A program made the position numbers and the translations under genes. DNA of 64,000 nucleotides from JAFEDN01 sp963712715 (GTDB lineage Bacteria > Pseudomonadota > Gammaproteobacteria > Coxiellales > Coxiellaceae): assembly GCA_963712715.1 (NCBI GenBank), contig CAVQJI010000009.1, positions 121,710-185,709 of the forward strand, read 5' to 3'. Positions within the stretch are counted from its first letter, which is position 1. The number at the start of each line of letters is the position of its first letter. The notes beneath the pieces were generated by a model. The model had not been told where the DNA came from, did not search any database, and saw only the letters and a program-made list of their open reading frames with translations. This document shows, one piece after another, positions 35,938 to 45,701 of the stretch.

Positions 35938-36681
35938 CTAAAGAGCAAAGTTAACCGCTACACCTGCTTTGATGGTGTCCACGGCGACAGTACCGTTAAA
36001 GCTGGCGTCACCCGTCGGGTTGCCATCCTCATCCACATTAACATTAAATAAATCGTTAAAGTTTTTGGCGTCTTTACCGAAAATATGTCCGTATTGCACG
36101 AACAGATTGACCATCCTGAATTGGTAGCCAATACCGGCTGCTAACATGGGCTGGTATCGGGTTTCGGTGGTTTCTGCTTCCCAGGCTGGAGAGCTGCTGA
36201 CGGTGCCCTTTTGCTGCACGCGCGCTGCGCCCGCTTTACCAAACACATTTAATCCATTGTTAAATACATAAGTGCTGGTGGCAAGTAATTGCAGATCGGT
36301 AGAAGTTATTTTCAGCGTGGCTGTCTCGTCAGAGGAGGGGGTATCGTTAGTGGTAGACGTTTCGGTATATTTAGCCCGGCCATTGGAAGCCCAACCAAAT
36401 TCACCGCCCACTAATAAATTGCTGGACAGGGCATGATTGATACCAATATTAACGCCGCCAGCGAAACCGCCGTTGGAGTGCGAAGCGCTTTGAACATAGA
36501 AACCATCTGGTTCGGCTATGTTTTGGTTAGGTGTAGATAACACACCAAAACCGGCATCACCCGAAATATAAACACTGTTTTTGGGAGTGCTTGTGACGGG
36601 AAGAATGGTAGTGTCTGCGAAAGCTGAAGTGGCCAACAGCCCAGCGGTACCTAATAAAGCTAATTGAACAGGTAATTTCAT
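35938..36681 (-). CDS. Outer-membrane beta-barrel protein
   Basis: 247 residues. A clear signal peptide (MKLPVQLALLGTAGLLATSAFA, cleaved about residue 22) is followed by alternating hydrophobic strands typical of an eight-stranded OmpA/opacity-type barrel: VYISGDAGFGVLS, GGFAGGVNIGINHAL, LLVGGEFGWASNG, LNVFGKAGAARV, MLAAGIGYQFRMVNLFVQYG and the final strand IKAGVAVNFAL. It probably sits in the outer membrane as an adhesin-like or structural protein. AGGAG lies upstream of the ATG and a good terminator follows. A single-gene unit beside the ankyrin duplication. Confidence 0.85.
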   Translation of the reverse strand: MKLPVQLALLGTAGLLATSAFADTTILPVTSTPKNSVYISGDAGFGVLSTPNQNIAEPDGFYVQSASHSNGGFAGGVNIGINHALSSNLLVGGEFGWASNGRAKYTETSTTNDTPSSDETATLKITSTDLQLLATSTYVFNNGLNVFGKAGAARVQQKGTVSSSPAWEAETTETRYQPMLAAGIGYQFRMVNLFVQYGHIFGKDAKNFNDLFNVNVDEDGNPTGDASFNGTVAVDTIKAGVAVNFAL

Positions 36682-36907
36682 CTATTGTGCTCCTAATGTA
36701 TTGACTTTTATAGCTTCCTGCTAACCTTATCCCTCTATTGGCGCGTATTTTATATCGTTCTTTCGGTTTGCGCAAGTAGCATTGACCAGGATTGACATCG
36801 GCTGTTTGACAATCTGGCACGGAGGGGTTTTTTATGGCATCATTTTTGTTCAGCCATAGCGTCTTGTCTTTAGCGCGTTATTATTTAAAAAAGGGAGATA
36901 TATACAT

Positions 36908-39641
36908 ATGAAGAGAAAAGATTTCAGCAACCCTCAGTCTGCCAAGCGTTCCAGGATAGAGCCTGCAATGGGATCGGCGCTGCCCTTAACCGAAATAAAA
37001 TCGCTTATGGATGATGAAAGGTGAATCGATATTTAATCGCCTGAAGGGTCGTGTTCCTGCTAAAAAACCCAAAGATATTCTTCGCGCCCAGGCCACTCCG
37101 CCACCCTCTGAGTTACATAGAGCGATATTGGATGAGGACCCGGTTCGAATTAAATCCATATTGGATAGCGGCACGGCCAACATCAATGATGTTAAAGCAT
37201 CGTATGATTCGCCCCTACATTGGGCATGTGCCATAGGTAATCCTGAGATAATAAATTTACTCATAGAATTCGGAGCAAACCCTCATTTGGTCAACCGGGG
37301 TATCTGGACTCCCATTTCATATGCGATGTCGAGTAACAATCCAGCCGCTATGGATGCCATGTTTGCTCATGGGATTGCCTTGCCTACAGCAGATTTTAAG
37401 ATGCTGGCCCTCCACTATATCAATTGGGCATTGTTGAATGATGCTACGGATTGTCTCCGCCATTTATTTCAAATAATTCTCGCCCGTGAAAATCAGGAAT
37501 TAGCGTTACGGTATATGGTTTTATTATGGGTGATAGGTATAGATGAATTTTATACCTACATTCCTGCTACGAAATTGGGTCCATTAATTGAGGAAATGTT
37601 GGGGAATTATAATGTATTGATGAATTATGTGGTGAAGAATGTTCACGGTAATTTTTCTGAAATGATGTCTTTTTGCCGTCAGCAAATTCGGGAATCCGTC
37701 TTAAGAAACTATGGAGAACAGAAACAAAGTCTGGCGCATTGGGGTGCACGATACGATAACCTCGATGTATTTATTTTCTGTCAACAGAACCAGCCGGCTC
37801 TGCTGACCATGGCTGATGGACAGGGATTATCTCCGCTCGCGTGGGCAATTAGACACGATCATGTGAATGCGACTCTTTTCCTGGGCCCCCGGACACATTG
37901 TTCATTATTGGGTCATTATATTGTAAAAAATAAAGCTATCTCTGTATTGCGAGCCTTGGCGCAGAGGGCGAGGATGGGATTTTCCTGGGAACGGGCAATA
38001 TTCGCGCAAGTTGACACAGAGGGTGATTCACCACTGCTTTGCGCAGGACGGGCGGGGGATTTCCAGTTATTTAAAACCATTGCGGATGGCTTTCCCCAAA
38101 CGCTTAACTGGAGGGGAAGGTGGGGAGAAACAATTATTGAGAGGTTAATAGAGAACGAATTCACGGCAGAGCGTGGTGAAAACCTGATTCCGAAAGGGCG
38201 GGAAAAAAAATATGAGCCGTTTTTTAGAGATCTTTTAAAATTTTATCCCCAACTTTGGGAAGAGAATCTCCGGCCGAATGCGTATCCTCCTATCGCTTTA
38301 GCGGCAAAATTAGCTTCAGTTTATATTTTGGAAATGCTTTTTAAAAAAGATCCTGACTCTATAGATTGGATCCACCCTGACAATCAGGAGCGGTTAACGC
38401 ATGTGGCAGCCAGATATGAATCAATTCCTGTCATGGCATTTCTTTTATTGAACAGGCCTGAATTACTGATAGCGGAAAACAAAGAAGGTCAAACTCCTCT
38501 TTTGCTGGTTGCACTTGAAAAAAGCGATGTTATGGAGTGGTACTTTTATCAGGATGAGTTCAAACGCGTGATCGAAGTGGGGTTGCCTGCCAAATTAAAA
38601 AGCAGACTGCCCTGTTTTCAAACTAAAGGTTTGGGGATTTCCAGGGAGGAAGAGCGGGAACTATTGATTGCTCTGAAAGACAACTTGCCGCATTTAAAGC
38701 CGGATAGAAATGGCGAAACGGTATTGTCGCTGACAACGAAAAAGAATTGTTTTTATACCATAAACCTTTATGCGGAATTAGCGTCACCCCCTGAGGGTTT
38801 ATCCTCCCCCCTTCAGCGGGCATTGGCTTTGGCTTTTGATTCTGCTTTTGAGTGGCGGGATGCGAAAGGCAATAATTTACTTCATCGGATAGCTGACTGC
38901 GTGGATGTTAACAGGAACGGCATGGCGTCATTGTGTGAAGTTTTGGATGAGGAAGCGGAAGTCACGGAGCAGGAAAACTTTAACGAGAATATAAAACAAA
39001 TCTACAAAATAAAGGCCATCGAAACTATCCTCGAACGGATGCCTGATAGTCTGGCTCAACAAAATAAGCTGGGCAAAACTCCCGCGCAGATGATAGGGAA
39101 TCCATTGTTTTTTGCCTATCTCAAGGTAGCCAGAAGAAGCCAGTTTTGGAACCTGCCTGATCCGGCCTGTATGCGTCCCAAAAAAAAGGGAACACCTCAC
39201 GGGCCTTCCCTATTTAAATCTCTTTATGATTGGGCCATACAGGATTACCTCTCTATTTATTTATACTTGCGCTATTCACCTTTTTTCAGGGATTGTTCTG
39301 TTAGCATTGATGGTGTTAATAAGATTATCTTTGAGTATACCGTCTGGCATCCGTTGCATTATATTTTCTGTAGTGTGTTATTTAACGGTGGTGAGGAAGC
39401 CAGGAAATCCAAACTTCTATTACTGGATGAAGGTATTCGGACACTCTATGCTGATCGTTATGTCGCATTGCCTGAATGTAAGATTTTGATTAGCGATGCC
39501 AAAACTTCGGAGATTGCCGTAGCGGTAGAAAACCACGATTACCGGGTGCGAATAGCCGCGCTGCAACACGAGTGGCGACAACGAACAGAGGAAGTTCCCC
39601 ATCTTTTAAGCACAGCGACAAGCCCGGCCACACTAAACTGA
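36908..39641 (+). CDS. Ankyrin-repeat protein, tandem paralogue 1 (frameshifted near its start)
   Basis: The original start is the ATG at 36908, behind GGGAGATATA. It encodes MKRKDFSNPQSAKRSR and stops at 37022-37024 because of one extra base (GATGATGAAAGG versus GATGAGAAAGG in paralogue 2). The main frame restarts at the ATG at 37011 and gives 876 residues. Ankyrin repeats are clear at about 33-130 of that frame (SPLHWACAIGNPEIINLLIEF) and weaker repeats follow. Reinitiation at the overlapping ATGs is possible. It closely matches the next gene throughout. A probable effector-type protein, not a known enzyme. Confidence 0.8.
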
Positions 39642-39667
39642 ATATGAAAAAAATGGAGATATAAGAT

Positions 39668-42166
39668 ATGAAGAGAAAAGCTTCCAGCAACCCTCAGTCT
39701 GCCAAGCGTTCCAGGATAGAGCCTGGGATGGAATCGGCGTTATCCTTAACCGAAATAAAATCGCTTATGGATGAGAAAGGTGAATCGATATTTAATCGCC
39801 TGAAGGGTCGTGTTCCTGCTAAAAAACCCTCGAGTAACAATCCAGCCGCTATGGATGCCATGTTTTCTCATGGGATTGCCTTACCTACAGCAGATTTTAA
39901 GGCGCTGGCCCACTATATCAATTGGGCATTGTCGTGTGATGCTACGAATTGTCTCCGCCATTTATTTAAAATAATTCTCGACGATGAAAATCAGGAATTA
40001 GCGTTACGGTATATGGTTTTATTATGGGTGATAGGGATAGAGGAATTTTATCCCTACATTCCAGACACGAAATTGGGTCCATTCATTGAGGAAATGTTGG
40101 GGAATTATAATGTATTGATGCATTATGTAGTGAAGAATGTTCATGGCAATTTTTCTAAAATGATGTCTCTTTGCCGTCAGCCTATTCGGGAATCCGTCTT
40201 AAGAAACTATGGAGAACATAAACAAAGTCTGGCGCTTTGGAGTGCGCGATACGATAACCTCGATGTATTGATTTTCTGTCAACAGAACCAGCCGGCTCTG
40301 CTGACTATGGCTGATGAGGAGGGATTACCTCCGTTCGCGTGGGCAGTCAGACACGATCATGTGAATGCGGCTCTCTTCCTGGGCCACCGGACAAATTATC
40401 CATTATCGGGGCATTATGTCGTAAAAAATAATGCTATCGCTATATTGCGGGCTTTAGTGCAGAGGGCGGAAATGGGATCTTCTTGGGAACAGAAAGTATT
40501 ATTGGCGGAGGACTATGAGGAAGATTCACCACTGATATGCACAGGACTGGCAGGGAATTTCCAGTTATTTAAAGTCATTGCGGATGGCTTTCCCCAAGCG
40601 CTTAACTGGAGAAGAAGTGATGGAACAACAATTATTGAGAGGTTAATGGATAACAATTCCACTGGGGATAATTTAAACCTGGATCAGGAAGAGCTGGAAA
40701 AAAAATTTGGGTCATTTTTTGGAGATCTTTTAAAATTTTATCCCCAACTTTGGGAAGAGGAGGTCGACTCGTATTTCCCGCTTGTTGCCACGGCAGCAAA
40801 ATTAGATTTAGTTTATATAATGAAAATGCTTTTTAGAAAAGATCCTGGTTCTATAGATTGGATCGCCTGTGACGATCTGGACCATGACCGATTAACGCAT
40901 GTGGCAGCCAGATCTGACTCAATTTCTGTAATGAATTTCTTTTTATTGAACAGGCCTGAGTTACTGATAGTGGAAAACGATTCCGGTCAAACTCCTCTTT
41001 CGGTAGCTGGAAGTAGTTTATTTGATAATAATAAGAAGAGTGATACTCTGGAATGGTACTTTTATGATGCGTTCCAGCGCGTGACCGAACTGGCGTTACC
41101 TGCCAGATTAAAAAGCAAACTGCCCTGTTTTCAAAATAAGGATATGAAAGTTTCCAAAGAGGAAGAGCGGGAACTATTGATTGCCCTGAAAGACAACTTG
41201 CCGCACTTGAAGCGGGATAGTGATGGCGAAACGGTGTTGTCTTTGGCAATGAAAAATAACTTTACGTATTTTTGTACTAATCTTTATGCGAAATTTTCAT
41301 CGATCCCTGAGGGTTTGTCCTCCCCTTTTCAGCGGGTATTGGCTTCGGCCTTTGCTTCTGCTTTTAAGTGGCGGGATGCGGAAGGTAATAATTTACTTCA
41401 TCGGATTGCCTGTTATTCGGGTACTAAAAAACTCAATGACAGCTCATGGTTGTATGGAGTTTTGGATGAGGAGACGGAAGTCACGGAACAAAAAAAGTTT
41501 GATGAGAGGAATATAAGCTTAATTAATGAAATAAAAGTCATCGAAACTATCCTAAACCAGGCGCCTGATAGCCTGATTCAACCCAATAAGCTGGGTAAAA
41601 CTCCTGCGCAGATGATAGGGAATCCATTGTTTTTTGCCTATCTCAAGGTAGCCAGAAGAAGCCAGTTTTGGAACCTGCCTGAGCCGACCAGTATGCGTCC
41701 ACAAAAACACAATTGGACACCTTACGGGCCTCCCATATTTAAATCTCTTTATGATTGGGCCATACAGGATTACCTCTCTATTTATTTATACTTGTTATAT
41801 TCACCTTTTTTCAGGGATTGTTCTGTTAACATTGTTGGTGTTAAGAAGATTGTCTTTGAGTATACCGTCTGGCATCCGTTGCATTATATTTTCTGTAGTG
41901 TGTTATTTAACGATAGTGAGGAAGCCAGGAAATCTAAACTTCTATTACTGGATGAAGGTATTCGGACACTCTATGCTGATCGTTATGTCGCATTGCCAGG
42001 TTGTAACACTTTGGTCAGTAGTGCAGATTCTTCAGAGATTGCCGCAGCGGTAGAAAACCACGATTACCAGCTCCGAATAGCCGCGCTGCAACGCGAATGG
42101 CGACAACGGACCCAGGAAGTTCCCTATCATTTAAGCGCAGCAACAAGCCCAGCTACGCTGAACTGA
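39668..42166 (+). CDS. Ankyrin-repeat protein, tandem paralogue 2 (lacks the N-terminal ankyrin block)
   Basis: 832 residues. The start MKRKASSNPQSAKRSRIEP is basic, with two clusters spaced like a bipartite nuclear-localisation signal. Compared with paralogue 1 the frame is intact, but 258 bases (86 codons, 37071-37328 of paralogue 1) are missing in frame between VPAKKP and SSNNPAAMDAM, removing the best ankyrin repeats. The remainder keeps degenerate ankyrin-like helices and the shared C-terminal block QDYLSIYLYL...YTVWHPLHYIFCSVLF. The same GGAGATATA leader precedes the ATG. Tandem duplication is certain; function is unknown. Confidence 0.85.
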   Translation: MKRKASSNPQSAKRSRIEPGMESALSLTEIKSLMDEKGESIFNRLKGRVPAKKPSSNNPAAMDAMFSHGIALPTADFKALAHYINWALSCDATNCLRHLFKIILDDENQELALRYMVLLWVIGIEEFYPYIPDTKLGPFIEEMLGNYNVLMHYVVKNVHGNFSKMMSLCRQPIRESVLRNYGEHKQSLALWSARYDNLDVLIFCQQNQPALLTMADEEGLPPFAWAVRHDHVNAALFLGHRTNYPLSGHYVVKNNAIAILRALVQRAEMGSSWEQKVLLAEDYEEDSPLICTGLAGNFQLFKVIADGFPQALNWRRSDGTTIIERLMDNNSTGDNLNLDQEELEKKFGSFFGDLLKFYPQLWEEEVDSYFPLVATAAKLDLVYIMKMLFRKDPGSIDWIACDDLDHDRLTHVAARSDSISVMNFFLLNRPELLIVENDSGQTPLSVAGSSLFDNNKKSDTLEWYFYDAFQRVTELALPARLKSKLPCFQNKDMKVSKEEERELLIALKDNLPHLKRDSDGETVLSLAMKNNFTYFCTNLYAKFSSIPEGLSSPFQRVLASAFASAFKWRDAEGNNLLHRIACYSGTKKLNDSSWLYGVLDEETEVTEQKKFDERNISLINEIKVIETILNQAPDSLIQPNKLGKTPAQMIGNPLFFAYLKVARRSQFWNLPEPTSMRPQKHNWTPYGPPIFKSLYDWAIQDYLSIYLYLLYSPFFRDCSVNIVGVKKIVFEYTVWHPLHYIFCSVLFNDSEEARKSKLLLLDEGIRTLYADRYVALPGCNTLVSSADSSEIAAAVENHDYQLRIAALQREWRQRTQEVPYHLSAATSPATLN

Positions 42167-42329
42167 ACTGAATGAGCAGGAATCCTCAGGTGTGGGGCAT
42201 ACGACATTCAATATTCAATCCTTGCGGAATTATTTCGATCATGGTAACTTACTAAATGTTTAAAAGGCTTTAAACGGTTTATAGAAGTATAGATAGAATA
42301 AATTTAAACTAAATCAAGAGGTATTTTAT

Positions 42330-43379
42330 ATGAAAAATGAATCAAAATATGAATCGACATCGTCCCCTGATTCTGATAAAAAAGTTGAATTAACAATAAT
42401 ACTAACCGCATTGATTTCAGAAAAAGAAGACATATTGAAAAAAATAAATAATGGTGAGCCACAGAGTCAGTTTGACGAACGACTGGCGCAGCTAAAAGAA
42501 GAAATTGAAAAAACTCAAAACGAAATAGATTTTCAGATATCAATGGATGATATGCAAAAGAAAATTGATGACATTGAGAAGAGAGTAAAAAAATCCGAAA
42601 AATTTAGAGAAGATCTGAATAGGAATAAAAATAAATCTAATTCACCCCTTGGCGAAGCCGAAATAATAAAATTATCTCAACTTACCGAAGAAAAAGCTGA
42701 AATACTCAGAAAAATAGTCAAAGGTGAGCTGGATAGTGGTGTTGGCGGCGTACTATTAGATGATCTGGAAGTACAAATTGATGCATTTGAAAAGCGAATA
42801 CCAAAACCCAATAAAACCCAGGAAAATCAGAATCCCAGAATTTCGTTATCCGACTTAAAAAAATACGGTCAATACGATTCTCAGGAATTGCGCACCCATT
42901 CTCAACGATCTGAAAATAAAGGACAAGTGTTACACGACTCAAAATACACTCAATTCGATTCTAAGGAAACGTACATCAATGCTCTTAATTCGTATGTTGA
43001 GCTAGAATCTGAAACGACAACGCTAGATGACATATCGTGCGTTGCATACATTGAATCTTATTTAATTAATCTTACCGACGCCTCTCCAGAAAACGAGAAG
43101 CATCTAAAAAAAATTGGAACCTATACAGAGGAAGTACAGAAATGGGTATTAAAAACTATACAGGCACATTCCAGTACTCTTGAGTTGACCCAAAAGGATT
43201 TTGATCACTATTTTAGTCAAGCCGCAGTTAAACAAGCTGAGACCCTTGGCAGTAAGAATAAGCTTTCCTTCCTCAATTTTGAGAGTTCTGGTTCTGGTTC
43301 TTCTAGACCTTCTAGCACTTCTGGTTCATCCAGTTTGTCTAGTTCTTCTAGCTCAGGTGTGTACTCGAGATCAAAGTAA
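42330..43379 (+). CDS. Coiled-coil protein with Ser-rich tail, unknown function
   Basis: 349 residues. Residues about 15-165 are coiled coil, with an internal duplication: LTALISEKEDILKKINNGE (about 24-42) resembles LSQLTEEKAEILRKIVKGE (about 116-134). Residues about 205-290 form a helical domain, and the final 40 residues are nearly all Ser/Gly/Thr (SSSLSSSSSSG). No signal peptide. An AAGAGG leader lies upstream. An imperfect hairpin at about 43391-43428 follows the gene. It is the last accessory gene before rplU. Confidence 0.65.
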   Translation: MKNESKYESTSSPDSDKKVELTIILTALISEKEDILKKINNGEPQSQFDERLAQLKEEIEKTQNEIDFQISMDDMQKKIDDIEKRVKKSEKFREDLNRNKNKSNSPLGEAEIIKLSQLTEEKAEILRKIVKGELDSGVGGVLLDDLEVQIDAFEKRIPKPNKTQENQNPRISLSDLKKYGQYDSQELRTHSQRSENKGQVLHDSKYTQFDSKETYINALNSYVELESETTTLDDISCVAYIESYLINLTDASPENEKHLKKIGTYTEEVQKWVLKTIQAHSSTLELTQKDFDHYFSQAAVKQAETLGSKNKLSFLNFESSGSGSSRPSSTSGSSSLSSSSSSGVYSRSK

Positions 43380-43457
43380 ACATAATAGAAGGGTCAAGGT
43401 CCTTACAGGAGGAAGGACTTGGCCCTGCGGGATATATGCAGACGACAGGTGTGGGGC

Positions 43458-43486
43458 TTGCTTCCTGTTGAAAATTTGCTTACAAT
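43458..43486 (+). promoter_or_regulatory. Promoter of rplU-rpmA
   Basis: TTGCTT (43458-43463) and TACAAT (43481-43486) with a 17-base spacer, 39 bases before the rplU ATG. A good sigma-70-type match in the right place for a ribosomal protein operon. Confidence 0.65.
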
Positions 43487-43524
43487 AGTTGTCTTTCTTT
43501 TTTACGAGTGAATGAGGTATTGGC

Positions 43525-43857
43525 ATGTACGCAGTAATCCGCAGTGGCGGGAAGCAATATCGGGTAAGTCCGGGGCAAACGTTGAAGGTTGAAAAATTAC
43601 CGGCAGAAAGTGGCCAAGTGGTTAAATTTAATGAAGTGTTATTGGTGAGTGATGGCGAGAAATCCCATTTTGGCGCTCCGCTGATAGCAAATGCTGAAGT
43701 CACCGCGGAGGTAGTTCAGCATGGCCGTGGAAAAAAAATCAAAATTATCAAAATGAAACGGCGCAAACATCACCTGAAACACCAGGGGCATCGCCAGTAT
43801 TTTACGGCGATTAAAGTCACCGGCATTAATGCACACGGCATTAAACAAGAGGTATAA
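43525..43857 (+). CDS. rplU: Ribosomal protein L21 (bL21)
   Basis: 110 residues, close to the usual length. MYAVIRSGGKQYRVSPGQTL is the family start, and the basic KKIKIIKMKRRKHHLKHQGHRQ tract (split across residues 72-95) is the RNA-binding part. A component of the 50S subunit that binds 23S rRNA. Followed after three bases by rpmA. A promoter is visible just upstream. Confidence 0.97.
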   Translation: MYAVIRSGGKQYRVSPGQTLKVEKLPAESGQVVKFNEVLLVSDGEKSHFGAPLIANAEVTAEVVQHGRGKKIKIIKMKRRKHHLKHQGHRQYFTAIKVTGINAHGIKQEV

Positions 43858-43860
43858 ATC

Positions 43861-44124
43861 ATGGCACATAAAAAAGCGGGTGGTAGTACCCGCAACGGTC
43901 GTGACTCACATTCCAAGCGATTAGGCGTCAAGCGTTTTGGCGGTGAAATCGTGATTCCTGGCAATATTATTATTCGTCAGCGCGGAACCCAGTACCATCC
44001 GGGTTCCGGTGTTGGCATAGGGCGTGACCATACGCTGTATGCCCTGGTAGGCGGAAAAGTGATTTTTGTTCGTAAAGGCTCTAATAATTATCAATTCGTT
44101 TGCGTAGAAGAATCTACGAAATAA
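43861..44124 (+). CDS. rpmA: Ribosomal protein L27 (bL27)
   Basis: 87 residues. The start MAHKKAGGSTRNGRDSHSKR reaches into the peptidyl-transferase centre in the mature ribosome. GNIIIRQRGTQYHPG and GVGIGRDHTLYALVGG follow. There is no N-terminal extension of the kind processed in Firmicutes. Co-transcribed with rplU; a palindromic repeat separates it from obgE. Confidence 0.97.
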   Translation: MAHKKAGGSTRNGRDSHSKRLGVKRFGGEIVIPGNIIIRQRGTQYHPGSGVGIGRDHTLYALVGGKVIFVRKGSNNYQFVCVEESTK

Positions 44125-44205
44125 TTTTAGAAATTCCCTGGTATCGTCAATTATCCTCTGGATCCCGGCTCTGCCAAACCTAAGCGGCTGAAAGCAAAGA
44201 GCGTC

Positions 44206-44289
44206 GTCATTGCGAGCGCGAGCGAAGCAATCCAGCTCGAACTTTGTAGAAACTCTGTACTGGATTGCTTCGCTCGCGCTCGCAATGAC
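44206..44289. repeat. Palindromic repeat, GTCATTGCGAGC family, copy 3
   Basis: Arms 44206-44235 and 44260-44289 pair over 30 bases. This copy has GCGCGAGCG instead of GCGCCAGCG in both arms, a compensated change that keeps pairing. It lies between rpmA and obgE. Confidence 0.88.
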
Positions 44290-44348
44290 GGCATCCTTCG
44301 GGAAAAAGGCGCTTAAGTTGACTCCAAGGGCTCTGGCCGGAATGATTT

Positions 44349-45362
44349 ATGAAATTCGTTGATGAAGTAACAATTCGGGTAGAAGCCGGCAAGGGCGGGG
44401 CTGGTTGTATGAGCTTTCGCCGTGAGAAATTTATCCCCCGCGGCGGGCCGGATGGCGGCGACGGCGGGGATGGCGGCAGCGTCTATCTGGTGGTCGATCC
44501 TCACGTCAATACCCTCATGGATTTTCGTCATAAACGCATTTTATGCGCGCAAAACGGCATGTATGGCACCGGTAAATTATGCACCGGCAAAAAAGGTGAG
44601 GACCTCCGGGTCCCTGTGCCTATCGGCACGACTGTTTATGACGCTCAAACTCAGGAACTGATCGGTGATTTAAGCCATCCCGGTGATACTTTATGTGTCG
44701 CCAAAGGGGGTTTTCATGGTTTGGGTAACGCCCGTTTTAAGAGCAGTACAAATCGTGCCCCCCGGCAAACGACGCCCGGATTTCCAGGCGAGCAGCGCGA
44801 TCTGCGTCTTGAATTAAAATTATTGGCGGATGTGGGATTATGTGGAATGCCTAACGCCGGCAAGTCCACGCTGATTCGCGCCATTTCTCACGCTACCCCT
44901 AAAGTCGCCGATTATCCCTTTACAACGTTGCATCCGCATTTGGGTGTTGTCAGTGTCGGCGATTTACAGAGTTTTGTGGTGGCGGATATTCCGGGCTTAA
45001 TTGCGGGGGCCAGTGAAGGTCTCGGGCTAGGGGTGCGTTTTTTAAAACATTTAAGCCGCACCCGGCTGCTCCTGCATATCGTGGATATTTCCGGAACCGG
45101 CGATCAGGAACCCTTGGCGGCGATCCGCACCATTATCACGGAATTAACCCGTTACAGTCTGGAATTGTCGGATAAGGAGCGCTGGCTGGTTTTTAATAAA
45201 TCCGATTTGATGCCGGCGCAGGAACTGGAACAACTTTCCCGTCAGGTCGTCGAGTCCTTGGGCTGGCAAGGCCCCGTTTTTAAAATATCCGCCGCAGAAA
45301 GAAAGGGTACGGTAGAACTCTGTCAGCGAATAATGGCTTATCTGGAAACTCAAAAATCATGA
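44349..45362 (+). CDS. obgE: Obg family GTPase
   Basis: GTPase involved in 50S assembly and growth control. 337 residues. The Gly-rich Obg fold is seen at the start (AGKGGAGCMSFRREKFIPRG, GGDGGDGGSVYL). The G domain shows G1 GMPNAGKST, G3 DIPGLIAG and G4 NKSD. The C-terminal extension beyond the G domain is short, as in many gammaproteobacteria. It completes the conserved rplU-rpmA-obgE order. Confidence 0.97.
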   Translation: MKFVDEVTIRVEAGKGGAGCMSFRREKFIPRGGPDGGDGGDGGSVYLVVDPHVNTLMDFRHKRILCAQNGMYGTGKLCTGKKGEDLRVPVPIGTTVYDAQTQELIGDLSHPGDTLCVAKGGFHGLGNARFKSSTNRAPRQTTPGFPGEQRDLRLELKLLADVGLCGMPNAGKSTLIRAISHATPKVADYPFTTLHPHLGVVSVGDLQSFVVADIPGLIAGASEGLGLGVRFLKHLSRTRLLLHIVDISGTGDQEPLAAIRTIITELTRYSLELSDKERWLVFNKSDLMPAQELEQLSRQVVESLGWQGPVFKISAAERKGTVELCQRIMAYLETQKS

Positions 45363-45385
45363 TCCTCAATTTTCCCGATAGGTAA

Positions 45386-45538
45386 ATTTTTCTGGCCAGA
45401 CTTGCCGTCGTCACCGGCGTCGGTGTTCGTTTTATTGTCGACCTTGAAAAAGGCAAACAAACCTGTCAGTTAGGCAAAACCCTGGAGGTGCTACACATGC
45501 TGGGTATTCATTTCCAGCCCATGGGTAGAGATGTATGA
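45386..45538 (+). pseudogene. HipB-type antitoxin, N-terminally truncated remnant
   Basis: This frame reads IFLARLAVVTGVGVRFIVDL, EKGKQTCQLGKTLEVLHMLG and a TGA at 45536. It is the second half of a HipB/XRE helix-turn-helix domain (ExxLA..xGV..R.I...E.GK.T..L.K.L.VL..LG). No start or first helices are found upstream. The stop overlaps the ATG of a HipA-like fragment, as in genuine hipBA operons. Confidence 0.7.
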
Positions 45539-45654
45539 CCTCACGAATTTTGAATGTTTATTTTCATGAGCAACTTGCTGGCAGAAAAAGAGCGAGGCAC
45601 ATTCTGATTTCATTAAACCAGAGCCAGGGAAAAAATTTTGACATGGAAAGGTAA
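45535..45654 (+). pseudogene. HipA-type kinase, N-terminal remnant
   Basis: Begins MTSRILNVYFHEQLAG, the typical HipA opening (x.RxLDVYLxxxLVG). After about 20 residues homology fades, and the frame stops at 45654. No kinase domain remains. With the preceding fragment it represents a decayed hipBA locus next to obgE. Confidence 0.55.
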
Positions 45655-45701
45655 AAGTGATAATTTCAAAGAGAAAGTTAATTATTAAAACGGAGGTAAA
45701 T

